Source: DASUFP01 sp036274495 (lineage in GTDB: Bacteria > Bacteroidota > Bacteroidia > AKYH767-A > OLB10). Taken from it: 60,824 nt of DNA. The notes beneath the pieces were generated by a model. The model was not told the DNA's origin, did no database searches, and saw only the letters and a list, made by a program, of their open reading frames with translations. The stretch is taken from positions 1 to 60,824 of the forward strand of contig DASUFP010000038.1 of NCBI GenBank assembly GCA_036274495.1. The letters are read 5' to 3'. This document shows, one piece after another, positions 53,193 through 60,824 of this stretch. The first letter of the stretch is position 1; each line of letters begins with the position of its first letter. Made by a program: the position numbers and the translations under genes.

Positions 53193-54983
53193 TTATTTTT
53201 CATTCAACCAACCGTGTAAAACTTTTTTCTGAAGCGCGTCCGGCTTTTTTACATAGCCGAAGTCGTAATTTCTGGAGGGATCTTCGCCCAATGTTACCAT
53301 CAACTCGGTTATCAGCCCCCGCCTTTCGATTCTGAAAATGACCTCATCACCCGGTTTTTTAGTTTTAAGGCAGGCAGCAACCGACTCTGCCGCTGCCGTA
53401 TCAGCTTTGATGATGCGGTCGCCGGCATACAATCCATCTCTCCAGGCAGGAGAACCCCTTCTTACCCCTGCAACAGACACACCATTTTGATCTGTTTTGA
53501 GAGTGATCCCTGCATATCCCGAACCATTTGCTGCAGTATCCTGCTCATTTAATGTAATGCCGCAATAGCTAAAATAGCGCTTGTAATCAACAGGCACAGT
53601 TCCGTAAATATAATCTGCAAACAGGGTGTCGAGCGGCACTCCCCAGACCGTTTCAAATGCAGATTGAAGTTGCTTGTCGCTGATCCCGGTAGTGCCGCTC
53701 AGAAAATATTTGCTGTACAGAAACTTCATGAAATCATCAAGAGATTTTTGTCCGCCCGAACGGTGCAACAAATCAAGATTGAGGATTAATGCAAGCATTC
53801 CTCCTTTTGTATAATATGAAATAGTGCTGTTGGATGAATTTTCATTTTTACGGTAATATTTTACCCATGCATCAAAACTTGCTTCTGCCAGTGACTGATA
53901 AGGCTCACCCGCATCATTTATACATGCGTTCATGTTTTTAGCAATAATTTTCAGGTAATCCTCCCTGGAAAAAATGCCGGTTTTGTGCAGCAGGTATTCA
54001 TCGTAGTAACTGGTAAATCCTTCATACAGCCACAACTGAGTGGTGTACATTTCTTTATCATAGTCAAGCCGGACCAATGCCGCATCCTTTATGCGTTTTA
54101 CCAACCACAAATGAAAATATTCATGGGTGGCAAGGCTCAGAAAACTTTTATAGGAGAGTTCAGCTGAGTACGCATTGCGGTCAACTTTTAGTACCGAAGA
54201 GGTTGCGTGTTCGAGACCACCACCGGAGGTAAGATCATTTATTACAATAAAGGTGTACGATTTTAAAGGGCTGCCGCCAAAAACATCCATACAGGCTTTT
54301 GTAATAACGGCAAGGTCTTTTTTGATACGTACGCTGTCAAAGTCAGCCTTACCCATCATGGCAACCTCATGCGGTATTCCCGATACGTTAAAGAAAAAAG
54401 AAATATGGTTTCCCAACAAGACCGGACAATCCACCAGCCGGTCATAATTTTCGGCAATTCTTCTAAAAGGATTTCCATCCGTCTCATCTAAACCCGTGGA
54501 AATTTTTTTCCAGTAGACTAAAGGAATAACCGTTAAACTGCATTGCCGGTCGCGGGTGTCATCGGTATACATAAAAACAGAAGACCCGTTGATGAGTCCC
54601 TGATCGTGATCGACAAAACTTGTTCTGACACTTAATTCAAAACAATATACCGAGTAAGAAACAGTTATGGCCGACCTACCCGGATGGTACACCCTCCAGC
54701 AGTTCTTCGAAACTTTTTTCCATTGTAAATTGCCGGCAGCGGCAAACCTTTCGATGTTTCCGGAGAATTCGCGTACCATATAGGATCCTGGAATCCACAC
54801 CGGCAGTTTAAAGTCGGTGGAATCACCTGTGCGCTCATCCAGGGTTATGCTTACCGTGGCATAATGCGCTTCGGGTTCGGGGAAACTGAGCGTATAGTGA
54901 ACAGAAGCCTGTGCCAGCTGCGGCAAACAGGTGATGGCAGTAAAGAGCGTTATCTTATTAAAAAGCCGCGTGCAGAAATTCAT
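53193..54983 (-). CDS. M61 family metallopeptidase with PDZ domain, secreted
   Basis: 596 residues. Signal peptide at about 1-26 (LAQA before SVHYTL). An N-terminal beta domain (about 28-180) precedes the gluzincin core, with the HEYFHLW zinc motif (HExxH) near residue 287 and the downstream glutamate in LWLYEGFTSYYDEY near 325. A PDZ domain (about 500-580: GVSVAGVRRGSPAWRDGLYA) ends the protein. This is the architecture of M61 glycyl aminopeptidases. With the M14 gene just downstream, it forms a likely peptide-degrading pair. ATG at 54983, with a -7 box four bases upstream. Confidence 0.92.
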   Translation of the reverse strand: MNFCTRLFNKITLFTAITCLPQLAQASVHYTLSFPEPEAHYATVSITLDERTGDSTDFKLPVWIPGSYMVREFSGNIERFAAAGNLQWKKVSKNCWRVYHPGRSAITVSYSVYCFELSVRTSFVDHDQGLINGSSVFMYTDDTRDRQCSLTVIPLVYWKKISTGLDETDGNPFRRIAENYDRLVDCPVLLGNHISFFFNVSGIPHEVAMMGKADFDSVRIKKDLAVITKACMDVFGGSPLKSYTFIVINDLTSGGGLEHATSSVLKVDRNAYSAELSYKSFLSLATHEYFHLWLVKRIKDAALVRLDYDKEMYTTQLWLYEGFTSYYDEYLLHKTGIFSREDYLKIIAKNMNACINDAGEPYQSLAEASFDAWVKYYRKNENSSNSTISYYTKGGMLALILNLDLLHRSGGQKSLDDFMKFLYSKYFLSGTTGISDKQLQSAFETVWGVPLDTLFADYIYGTVPVDYKRYFSYCGITLNEQDTAANGSGYAGITLKTDQNGVSVAGVRRGSPAWRDGLYAGDRIIKADTAAAESVAACLKTKKPGDEVIFRIERRGLITELMVTLGEDPSRNYDFGYVKKPDALQKKVLHGWLNEK

Positions 54984-54987
54984 GGTT

Positions 54988-54995
54988 CAAAACTA
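54988..54995 (-). promoter_or_regulatory. -7 box abutting the M61 gene start
   Basis: Minus-strand TAGTTTTG matches TAnnTTTG, with only four bases to the ATG at 54983. No -33 at usual spacing. Confidence 0.35.
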
Positions 54996-55327
54996 AAAAT
55001 TAGCGGCAACATTTTATCTTCGGTTGTAAGCATAAGGATGTAATACCACTTGACTTAATCGTTTTGATGAAGGCTGTCACCACATTATGAAACGATCTTA
55101 CTATGGCATGTGAGGGGGCCATCCTCCGAAAGGCCTGTAAACACTGGGCCGGTGCATTTCGGAAGCAACAAGATACACCTATTTGAATCTAAACCTTACA
55201 AAAGAAAAACTACCCTGCACACTAAGGATTCACATCGCCCGGCAGGAGCTATCATTGCATAAGAACATTTACAAACAGTACGCCTATGGTTAAATAAAGG
55301 ATCAAGAAGCTTAGTTCAATGACCAAC

Positions 55328-55367
55328 GACAGTCACCCGGGATCGCGTTCCGGGTGGACTGTCTTTT
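55328..55367 (+). terminator. Orphan intrinsic terminator upstream of dnaE
   Basis: GACAGTC-ACCCGG pairs with CCGGGTGGACTGTC (55328-55363, one bulged base) and is followed by TTTT on the plus strand. The nearest gene to its left is on the other strand, so it ends an unknown plus-strand transcript. Confidence 0.65.
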
Positions 55368-55439
55368 AAGGCACTTTACGGATTTTTCAATTTTTATTAA
55401 CACATCTCTGCGAGCGGCCATTTTTCGGTAACTTTACGC

Positions 55440-55460
55440 AACGGCCTGAGGGCCGTTTTG
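55440..55460 (+). promoter_or_regulatory. Hairpin in the dnaE leader
   Basis: AACGGCC (55440-55446), loop TGAG, GGCCGTT (55451-55457), then TTG and TTT. A perfect 7-bp stem ending 25 bases before the dnaE ATG; it may be an attenuator, a second terminator or a leader structure. Confidence 0.45.
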
Positions 55461-55482
55461 TTTCTGAACTATCCCCGCCTTT

Positions 55483-58400
55483 ATGCCTCAGTTTTCTCAT
55501 CTTCACGTACATACACAATTTTCGCTTCTCGACGGCGCTGCCGACATCGGCAAGCTCTATAAAAAAGCAGTCTCCAATAATATGCCCGGACTTGCCATTA
55601 CCGACCACGGTAATATGTTTGGGGTTTTTCAATTTGTAGCCGAAGCGTATAAACATAAAAACGATGATGGCTCCCTGAAAGTGAAACCGATAGTGGGCTG
55701 CGAATTTTATGTGGTAGAAGACCGGACTAAAAAAACATTTACCAAGGAAGATAAGGACAAGAGGTACCATCAGCTGATGCTGGCCAAAAATGCCGAAGGT
55801 TATAAAAACCTGACAAAGTTGTGTTCGCTCGGCTACATGGAGGGTATGTATGGTAAATATCCGCGGATCGACAAACAGCTGATTCTCCAATACCACAAAG
55901 GACTCATAGCAACCACCTGTTGTCTGGGTGCTTCGGTTCCGCGTACAATTATCAGAGACGGGGAAGCGGCAGGTGAGGCAGAATTTAAATGGTGGCTCGA
56001 CCTGTTTGGCGAGGATTATTACATTGAACTGCAGCGTCACGATATTCCCGAACAGAATAAGGTAAATGAACTGCTTGTTAAATGGGCTGCCAAATACAAT
56101 GTGAAAGTTATTGCGTCTAACGACTCGCATTATGTAGATCAGCAGGATGCCAATGCACACGACATTTTATTATGTATTAATACCGGCGAAAAACAGAGCA
56201 CACCTACCTTAAAAGAATTTTCGGATGACGATGCACTCATAAAGGGAAAACGTTTTGCCTTTTATAACGATCAGTTTTATTTTAAGACACCGGAGGAAAT
56301 GTCGCGGGTGTTTTCAGATTTGCCTGAAGCCATCGACAACACAAATGATATTGTAGGCAAGGTTGAGGTCCTCAATCTGAAAAAAGATATTCTCCTTCCC
56401 AATTACGTTATCCCCGAAGGGTTTTTAACCCAGGACGATTACCTGAAACATCTTGCCTACGAGGGAGCACGTCAGCGTTACGGTGAACTGTTGCCTGAAG
56501 TTACCGAGCGGCTCGACTTCGAACTGCACACGGTACGTACGATGGGATTTGCCGGTTATTTCCTCATTGTTGCCGATTTCATTAAAGCGGGCCGCGATAT
56601 GGGAGTATTTGTGGGACCCGGCAGAGGTTCAGCCGCAGGTTCGGCAGTAGCCTATTGCATCGGCATTACCAATATTGATCCCATCAAATACAACCTGCTT
56701 TTTGAGCGATTTCTTAATCCTGACCGGAAATCGATGCCTGATATCGATACGGATTTTGATGATGAGGGCCGACAGAAAGTAATCGATTACGTTGTGAAAA
56801 AGTATGGACGTAATCAGGTTGCACAAATTGTTACGTACGGATCCATGGCCGCCAAAATGAGTATAAAGGATGTGGCGCGTGTGATGGATCTTCCGCTTAC
56901 AGAGTCAAACTATCTTGCAAAGCTGGTTCCGGAGAAACCGGGCATATCACTCGACCGACTGATACATGCGTCTATTGATGGCGAAAAAAGTTTGCGCGAA
57001 AAGGAGGGGCTTTCGCCGGATGAAATGGAAGGAGTGAAAAAATTACGTGAAGTGCATAAGGGTAACGATCTGCAGGGAAATGTACTGCGGGAGGCCCTTA
57101 TTCTTGAAGGCTCGGTGAGAGGAACAGGCATACATGCTGCGGGAATCATTATTGCACCACAGGATCTTACAGAACTTATCCCTGTTGCAACTACCAAAGA
57201 CAGTGACCTGTTGATTACGCAGTACGAGGGAAAGGTAATTGAAGATGCAGGCGTAATCAAGATGGATTTCCTCGGGTTAAAAACACTCACCATCATTCGT
57301 ACCGCACTGGAGCTGATAGAAGAACACCATAATGTAAAAATTGATATCGATAAAATTCCCCTCGACGATGTTAAAACGCTCGAGTTGTATACGCGGGGTG
57401 AAACAAACGGTACGTTCCAGTTTGAATCGGCGGGAATGCAGAAATACCTGAAAGATCTCAAACCCGATCAGTTTGAGGATCTCATTGCAATGAATGCCTT
57501 GTATCGTCCGGGTCCTTTGGAATACATTCCCAATTTTATTGCACGCAAACACGGCAGAGAGGCTGTTTCCTTTGACCTTGTGGCAATGGAAGATATTCTC
57601 AAAGAAACATATGGTATTACTGTTTACCAGGAACAGGTGATGCTGCTTTCGCAGAAACTGGCAGGATTTACAAAAGGTGATGCCGATACGCTGCGCAAAG
57701 CGATGGGCAAAAAGCAGAAAGATGTCCTGGACAAAATGAAATCGAAGTTCATGGAAGGCTGTAAGGCCAATGGACACGATCCGAAAGTGTGTGAGAAGAT
57801 CTGGACCGACTGGGAAGCATTTGCAAGTTACGCATTCAACAAATCACATTCTACCTGTTATGCCTTTGTTGCGTTCCAAACCGCTTATCTCAAGGCGCAC
57901 TACCCTGCCGAATATATGTCGGCAGTACTTACCCATAACCTGTCGAACATTGATAAGATTACCTTTTTCATGGAGGAATGCCGCCGCATGGGAATTCATG
58001 TGCTGGGTCCGGATGTAAATGAATCGTCTTACAATTTTAGTGTAAACAGTCAGGGACAAATACGTTTTGGACTGGGTGCGGTAAAAGGTGTTGGCGAAGG
58101 TGCCGTAGAAGCTATTATCAATGAGCGTGAAGAAAACGGACCTTATAAAAATTTACTTGATCTTGTAAGTCGCACCAATTTGAAAAACGTTAACAAACGA
58201 TGCATGGAGAGTCTTGTGATGGCAGGCGCTTTTGATTTTGATAAAGACTCACATCGTGCACAATGGTTCGAAAAAGATATACGCGACAACCAGCTTACCA
58301 ACCTGGAACGTGCATTGCGTTACGGCAGTAACTTACAGGATTCAAAAAACAGTCAGCAGGTTTCCCTGTTCGGTGAAGCAAGTGAGGTGGATTTACCCGC

Positions 58401-59073
58401 TCCAAAATTTGCTCCGTCGCAACCTTGGACAAACATAGAACAGCTGCGTAACGAAAAGGAGGTGATAGGATTTTACCTGAGCGGTCATCCGCTGGATGTA
58501 TTTAAGGTAGAACTCGATTGTTTCTGCAACATCGATGTAGCGCAGTTAGCGGAACCGGAAAAAATCAGGGGAAAGGAGATCACCTTTGCCGGAATTGTCA
58601 CTGCCGCAAACCACAGGATCAGCCGAAATGGCAAGCCCTTCGGAACCATGGTGCTGGAGGACTATTCGGGTTCATTTGAATTGGCTCTCTTTTCGGATGA
58701 TTATGCCAAGTTTAAAGGATTCATGGAAAAGGAATATTTTGTTTTTGTAAAAGCCAGGGTGCAGCCCCGCTTTCGGGACGACCAGAATCTTGAGGTTAAA
58801 GTGCTAAATATCAGATTTTTACAGGATGTAGGAAATGAGTTTTCAAAAAGCCTGACCCTCAACCTCGACTTAAACGCCATAAACAGCAGTTCGGTGGCCG
58901 ACCTTCGGAAAACATTATCAAGTCACCCCGGAAAACTTCCGGTGAAGTTTGCTGTTAAGGACAAGGAACAGCGGGTCGAACTGGCCTCCAAAAAGACAAA
59001 GGTTGGGTTTAGCCGTCAGCTTTTTGAGGAATTGGAGCTGAAGCATGGCATACAGTTTAAGATCAATACCTGA
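55483..59073 (+). CDS. dnaE: DNA polymerase III subunit alpha
   Basis: 1196 residues, DnaE1 type. The N-terminal PHP domain (about 1-270) keeps its metal ligands: H8 and H10 in HLHVHTQFS, the Asp-His of ITDHGN, the Glu of GCEFYVVED and the Asp-His of SNDSHYV, so it may be catalytically active. The polymerase palm has D420 and D422 in PDIDTDF; GRGSAAGSAVAYC precedes it. The fingers (HAAGIIIAPQDL, ADTLRKAMGKK), a helix-hairpin-helix region (about 850-920) and an OB fold (about 1025-1100, GKEITFAGIVTAA) follow. No intein. It copies the chromosome. ATG at 55483. Confidence 0.97.
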   Translation: MPQFSHLHVHTQFSLLDGAADIGKLYKKAVSNNMPGLAITDHGNMFGVFQFVAEAYKHKNDDGSLKVKPIVGCEFYVVEDRTKKTFTKEDKDKRYHQLMLAKNAEGYKNLTKLCSLGYMEGMYGKYPRIDKQLILQYHKGLIATTCCLGASVPRTIIRDGEAAGEAEFKWWLDLFGEDYYIELQRHDIPEQNKVNELLVKWAAKYNVKVIASNDSHYVDQQDANAHDILLCINTGEKQSTPTLKEFSDDDALIKGKRFAFYNDQFYFKTPEEMSRVFSDLPEAIDNTNDIVGKVEVLNLKKDILLPNYVIPEGFLTQDDYLKHLAYEGARQRYGELLPEVTERLDFELHTVRTMGFAGYFLIVADFIKAGRDMGVFVGPGRGSAAGSAVAYCIGITNIDPIKYNLLFERFLNPDRKSMPDIDTDFDDEGRQKVIDYVVKKYGRNQVAQIVTYGSMAAKMSIKDVARVMDLPLTESNYLAKLVPEKPGISLDRLIHASIDGEKSLREKEGLSPDEMEGVKKLREVHKGNDLQGNVLREALILEGSVRGTGIHAAGIIIAPQDLTELIPVATTKDSDLLITQYEGKVIEDAGVIKMDFLGLKTLTIIRTALELIEEHHNVKIDIDKIPLDDVKTLELYTRGETNGTFQFESAGMQKYLKDLKPDQFEDLIAMNALYRPGPLEYIPNFIARKHGREAVSFDLVAMEDILKETYGITVYQEQVMLLSQKLAGFTKGDADTLRKAMGKKQKDVLDKMKSKFMEGCKANGHDPKVCEKIWTDWEAFASYAFNKSHSTCYAFVAFQTAYLKAHYPAEYMSAVLTHNLSNIDKITFFMEECRRMGIHVLGPDVNESSYNFSVNSQGQIRFGLGAVKGVGEGAVEAIINEREENGPYKNLLDLVSRTNLKNVNKRCMESLVMAGAFDFDKDSHRAQWFEKDIRDNQLTNLERALRYGSNLQDSKNSQQVSLFGEASEVDLPAPKFAPSQPWTNIEQLRNEKEVIGFYLSGHPLDVFKVELDCFCNIDVAQLAEPEKIRGKEITFAGIVTAANHRISRNGKPFGTMVLEDYSGSFELALFSDDYAKFKGFMEKEYFVFVKARVQPRFRDDQNLEVKVLNIRFLQDVGNEFSKSLTLNLDLNAINSSSVADLRKTLSSHPGKLPVKFAVKDKEQRVELASKKTKVGFSRQLFEELELKHGIQFKINT

Positions 59074-59181
59074 CGGAATGGCAGAAATCGTGTAGTGGTA
59101 TAAAATATGCAGATTGCCGCGTATTAAATCGATTCAAAACGTAGCATTAACATTCATTATTCATAATTTATTTAATCAAAT

Positions 59182-59499
59182 ATGGCATTAGAACTAACAG
59201 ACAACAACTTTGATCAAATGGTGATCAACTCCGACAAACCGGTTCTGGTTGATTTTTGGGCAGAATGGTGCGGACCCTGCCGCATGGTAGGTCCGATTGT
59301 GGAAGAATTATCGAAAGACTATGACGGCAAGGCTGTCATTGGAAAGGTAGATGTTGACAGCAATCCGGGCATTTCAATGAAATACGGCATCCGCAACATC
59401 CCTACCCTGCTCATCTTTAAAGGCGGACAAATTGTAGACAAACAGGTTGGCGCCGTTCCTAAATCGGTACTTGCCGGTAAAATTGACGCTCAGTTATAA
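59182..59499 (+). CDS. trxA: Thioredoxin
   Basis: 105 residues, no signal peptide: a cytoplasmic thioredoxin. Active site W-C30-G-P-C33 in FWAEWCGPCRMVGP, the cis-proline in RNIPTLLIF, and a buried aspartate in LVDFWAEW. Reduces protein disulfides, including ribonucleotide reductase. 108 bases after dnaE; ATG at 59182, perfect terminator downstream. Confidence 0.97.
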   Translation: MALELTDNNFDQMVINSDKPVLVDFWAEWCGPCRMVGPIVEELSKDYDGKAVIGKVDVDSNPGISMKYGIRNIPTLLIFKGGQIVDKQVGAVPKSVLAGKIDAQL

Positions 59500-59514
59500 A
59501 AAAGAGTATTTCAT

Positions 59515-59557
59515 AAACAGCCCGTTTTAGATAAAACTAAAACGGGCTGTTTTGTTT
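59515..59557 (+). terminator. Strong intrinsic terminator after trxA
   Basis: A perfect 16-bp stem (59515-59530 with 59537-59552) with a six-base loop begins 16 bases past the stop and is followed by TGTTT. The A-rich 5' arm means it could also work in the other direction. Confidence 0.92.
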
Positions 59558-59663
59558 AAGGATGTGAAAGAATTAAATAAGCACTGTGCCCTGTCAGCTG
59601 CCCATCGGTTCAATCATCAAAATATCCGTACCTTAGTCATCGTTAAAAGGAACAAAAACAGAA

Positions 59664-60593
59664 GTGATTAATCAGCAGGAATTACAACAGTTTTCAAATC
59701 TGGAACTTCTCGCACGACAGGTTGTAGAGGGGTTTATTACCGGATTACATAAATCACCTTTTCATGGATTCTCTGTCGAGTTTGCCGAACACCGGCTATA
59801 TAACACAGGTGAGCCTACACGACACATTGACTGGAAAATATATGGCAAAACCGACAAGCTGTTTGTAAAGCGCTATGAGGAAGAGACCAATCTGAGGTGT
59901 CAGATTATTCTCGACAATTCGGCGTCGATGCATTATCCTCCCAAAGAGCTGCTTGAAAAAGGAGAGCTGAACAAGATTACCTTTTCTGTGCACTGTGCTG
60001 CCGCCATTATGAATTTGTTAAAAATGCAGCGCGACGCAGTCGGATTAAGTGTTTTCAGCAATGAGGTAAACACCTCCACTCCTGCCCGATCCAGTTCGCT
60101 GCACCACAAATTACTCTTCATGAAACTGGAAGAGGCCATGCGTGAACCGGGAGGCGGAACAGGCACCACTACCGAGGCCGCCAAAGCGCTGCACGATATT
60201 GCGGAGCGGATACACAAACGTTCGCTGGTAATAATTTTCAGCGATATGATGGATCATGCCTCAATGGATTCGGGAGAATTATTTAACGCGTTACAGCATT
60301 TGAAATACAATAAACATGAAGTGATACTCTTTCATGTTGTTGACAAACGCCGTGAACTTGAATTCAAATTTGAAAACAGGCCTTACCAGTTTATTGATGT
60401 GGAATCGGGCGAAACGGTTAAAGTACATTCCAACAAAGTTCGTGAAGCCTATCTGCAGCAAATGAATAATTATCATAAGGCTCTCCTGCTAAAATGTGCC
60501 CAGTATAAAATTGATTATGTGGAAGCCGACATTCACGAGGGATACCGACAGGTACTTTTGCCCTATCTGATTAAACGACAAAAAATGAGCTGA
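59664..60593 (+). CDS. DUF58 domain protein with a von Willebrand A-like fold
   Basis: 309 residues. The DUF58 core reads FHGFSVEFAEHRLYNTG, TRHIDWKIYGKTDKLFVKRY and the metal-site-like ILDNSASMHYP near residue 90, followed by SLVIIFSDMMDH. DUF58 proteins usually stand beside a MoxR AAA ATPase and Bat genes, in chaperone-like or stress modules; no MoxR gene is next to it here, so it is an orphan member. The start is GTG at 59664, as no in-frame ATG is near. Own unit after the trxA terminator. Confidence 0.88.
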   Translation: MINQQELQQFSNLELLARQVVEGFITGLHKSPFHGFSVEFAEHRLYNTGEPTRHIDWKIYGKTDKLFVKRYEEETNLRCQIILDNSASMHYPPKELLEKGELNKITFSVHCAAAIMNLLKMQRDAVGLSVFSNEVNTSTPARSSSLHHKLLFMKLEEAMREPGGGTGTTTEAAKALHDIAERIHKRSLVIIFSDMMDHASMDSGELFNALQHLKYNKHEVILFHVVDKRRELEFKFENRPYQFIDVESGETVKVHSNKVREAYLQQMNNYHKALLLKCAQYKIDYVEADIHEGYRQVLLPYLIKRQKMS

Positions 60594-60614
60594 TCCGTTT
60601 TGCGGATGCGAGAC

Positions 60615-60824
60615 TCAAACCGGATTCGATTTTACGCGGGCTATCATCAAAAAAGCCACAACTGCCGCCACTGCAGAAAGCATAAATGTATATTCAGGTC
60701 CGAACAGGTACCAGACAGTGCCGGCGATTGCCGATGCAAGCAGCAGCATGAGACTTTGAAAAGCACTGAATGCTCCGATGGCGGTAGCTGAATCTTTTTT
60801 ATCGGCTACATCGGTTATCCAGGC
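60615..60824 (-). CDS. MFS transporter, C-terminal end (gene enters from outside the window)
   Basis: The last 69 codons and the TGA of a minus-strand gene whose start lies past the right edge. It reads AWITDVADKKDSATAIGAFS, then two membrane helices (MLLLASAIAGTVWYLFG and MLSAVAAVVAFLMIARV) and ends KSNPV. The VADKKDSATAIGAFSAFQS block resembles the loop before helix 11 of drug- or sugar-type major facilitator proteins. The substrate is unknown. Converges with the DUF58 gene, with 21 bases between the stops. Confidence 0.75.
   Translation of the reverse strand, partial: AWITDVADKKDSATAIGAFSAFQSLMLLLASAIAGTVWYLFGPEYTFMLSAVAAVVAFLMIARVKSNPV

Larger units (their letters stand above)
54984..55482. 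other. 499-base gap between the M61 gene and dnaE
   Basis: Divergent gap. It holds an M61 -7 box next to the ATG, a plus-strand terminator at 55328-55367 with no plus-strand gene before it, and a second hairpin just before dnaE. A 27-codon plus-strand frame at 55103-55186 is too short to call. No tRNA, tmRNA, RNase P or SRP RNA signature was recognised. A small unannotated plus-strand RNA is possible. Confidence 0.55.

Noticed and set aside
55103..55186. 27-codon plus-strand frame with several basic residues upstream of dnaE
   Set aside because: Too short and without a promoter box or start context; kept only as part of the possible small-RNA region.
55000..55330. tmRNA, RNase P, SRP or 6S RNA candidate
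   Set aside because: A GGAA loop and GC-rich stretch near 55150 drew attention, but the flanking conserved bases of SRP RNA and the other RNA families were not found.
55387..56160. Minus-strand open frame of 257 codons
   Set aside because: Mostly antisense to the PHP domain of dnaE; low-quality hydrophobic and aromatic-rich translation with no family signs.
56910..57777. Minus-strand open frames of 183 and 166 codons
   Set aside because: Antisense to the polymerase core of dnaE; Ser/Ile/Pro-rich shadow translations.

Overview
The window is a piece of chromosome from a member of the Bacteroidota, probably a free-living, respiring, carotenoid-making one. The evidence is a partial SprB-repeat surface protein, DUF4476 and Omp28-type proteins, a fused E1 alpha/beta 2-oxoacid dehydrogenase, few Shine-Dalgarno-like sites, and repeated promoter boxes of the Bacteroidota form TAnnTTTG. 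I cannot place it below phylum with confidence. No tRNA, rRNA, CRISPR array, insertion sequence, phage gene or attachment site was seen. Most of the window is core genome.

Layout. 1-1341 (minus): N-terminal part of a large SprB-repeat secreted protein. 1515-14553 (minus): a complete 14-gene complex I operon in the order nuoA to nuoN, including the NADH-input genes nuoE, nuoF and a short nuoG. 14843-17144 (plus): crtI and crtB, overlapping, for the first steps of carotenoid synthesis, divergent from nuo. 17162-19113 (minus): a dicarboxylate/amino acid symporter and a small periplasmic protein with a TonB-C-like end. 19249-22208 (plus): an ABC exporter, a CoA-pyrophosphatase-type Nudix enzyme and a cyclophilin, closed by a strong terminator. 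22362-29901: an Omp28-like lipoprotein, a second Nudix enzyme, then a minus-strand block of rlpA, an unknown gene coupled to murQ, murQ, the fused E1 dehydrogenase, a UbiA-type prenyltransferase and ridA. 30315-34983 (plus): ettA, hisS, hutH. 34980-38477 (minus): a tight three-gene potassium cluster (KefG-like oxidoreductase, Kef-type antiporter, RCK channel). 38628-47607 (minus): prolyl oligopeptidase, DUF4159 protein, rsmE, pckA, a lipoprotein, M32 carboxypeptidase, DUF423 and DUF4476 proteins, several ended by clear hairpin terminators. 47760-49097 (plus): a saccharopine dehydrogenase-like enzyme. 49106-54983 (minus): trmN6, rimM, rpsP and two secreted metallopeptidases (M14, M61). 55483-60593 (plus): dnaE, trxA and a DUF58 protein. 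The right edge holds the end of an MFS transporter (minus).

How the genes work together. Complex I feeds electrons from NADH to quinone; the UbiA-type enzyme may belong to quinone (menaquinone) synthesis; PckA links the C4 pool to gluconeogenesis. MurQ, RlpA and perhaps the unknown gene between them act on cell-wall turnover. RpsP, RimM, RsmE, TrmN6, HisS and EttA serve translation. The potassium cluster looks like one ion-homeostasis unit.

I found no clearly new multi-gene system. The signals most worth a second look are: promoter -7 boxes that lie only 4-9 bases from start codons in five genes, suggesting near-leaderless mRNAs; a plus-strand terminator with no plus-strand gene before it in the 499-base gap upstream of dnaE; a potassium channel whose selectivity filter is not TVGYG or TVGFG; a short NuoG with two extra CxxC pairs; and an unknown protein coupled to murQ.
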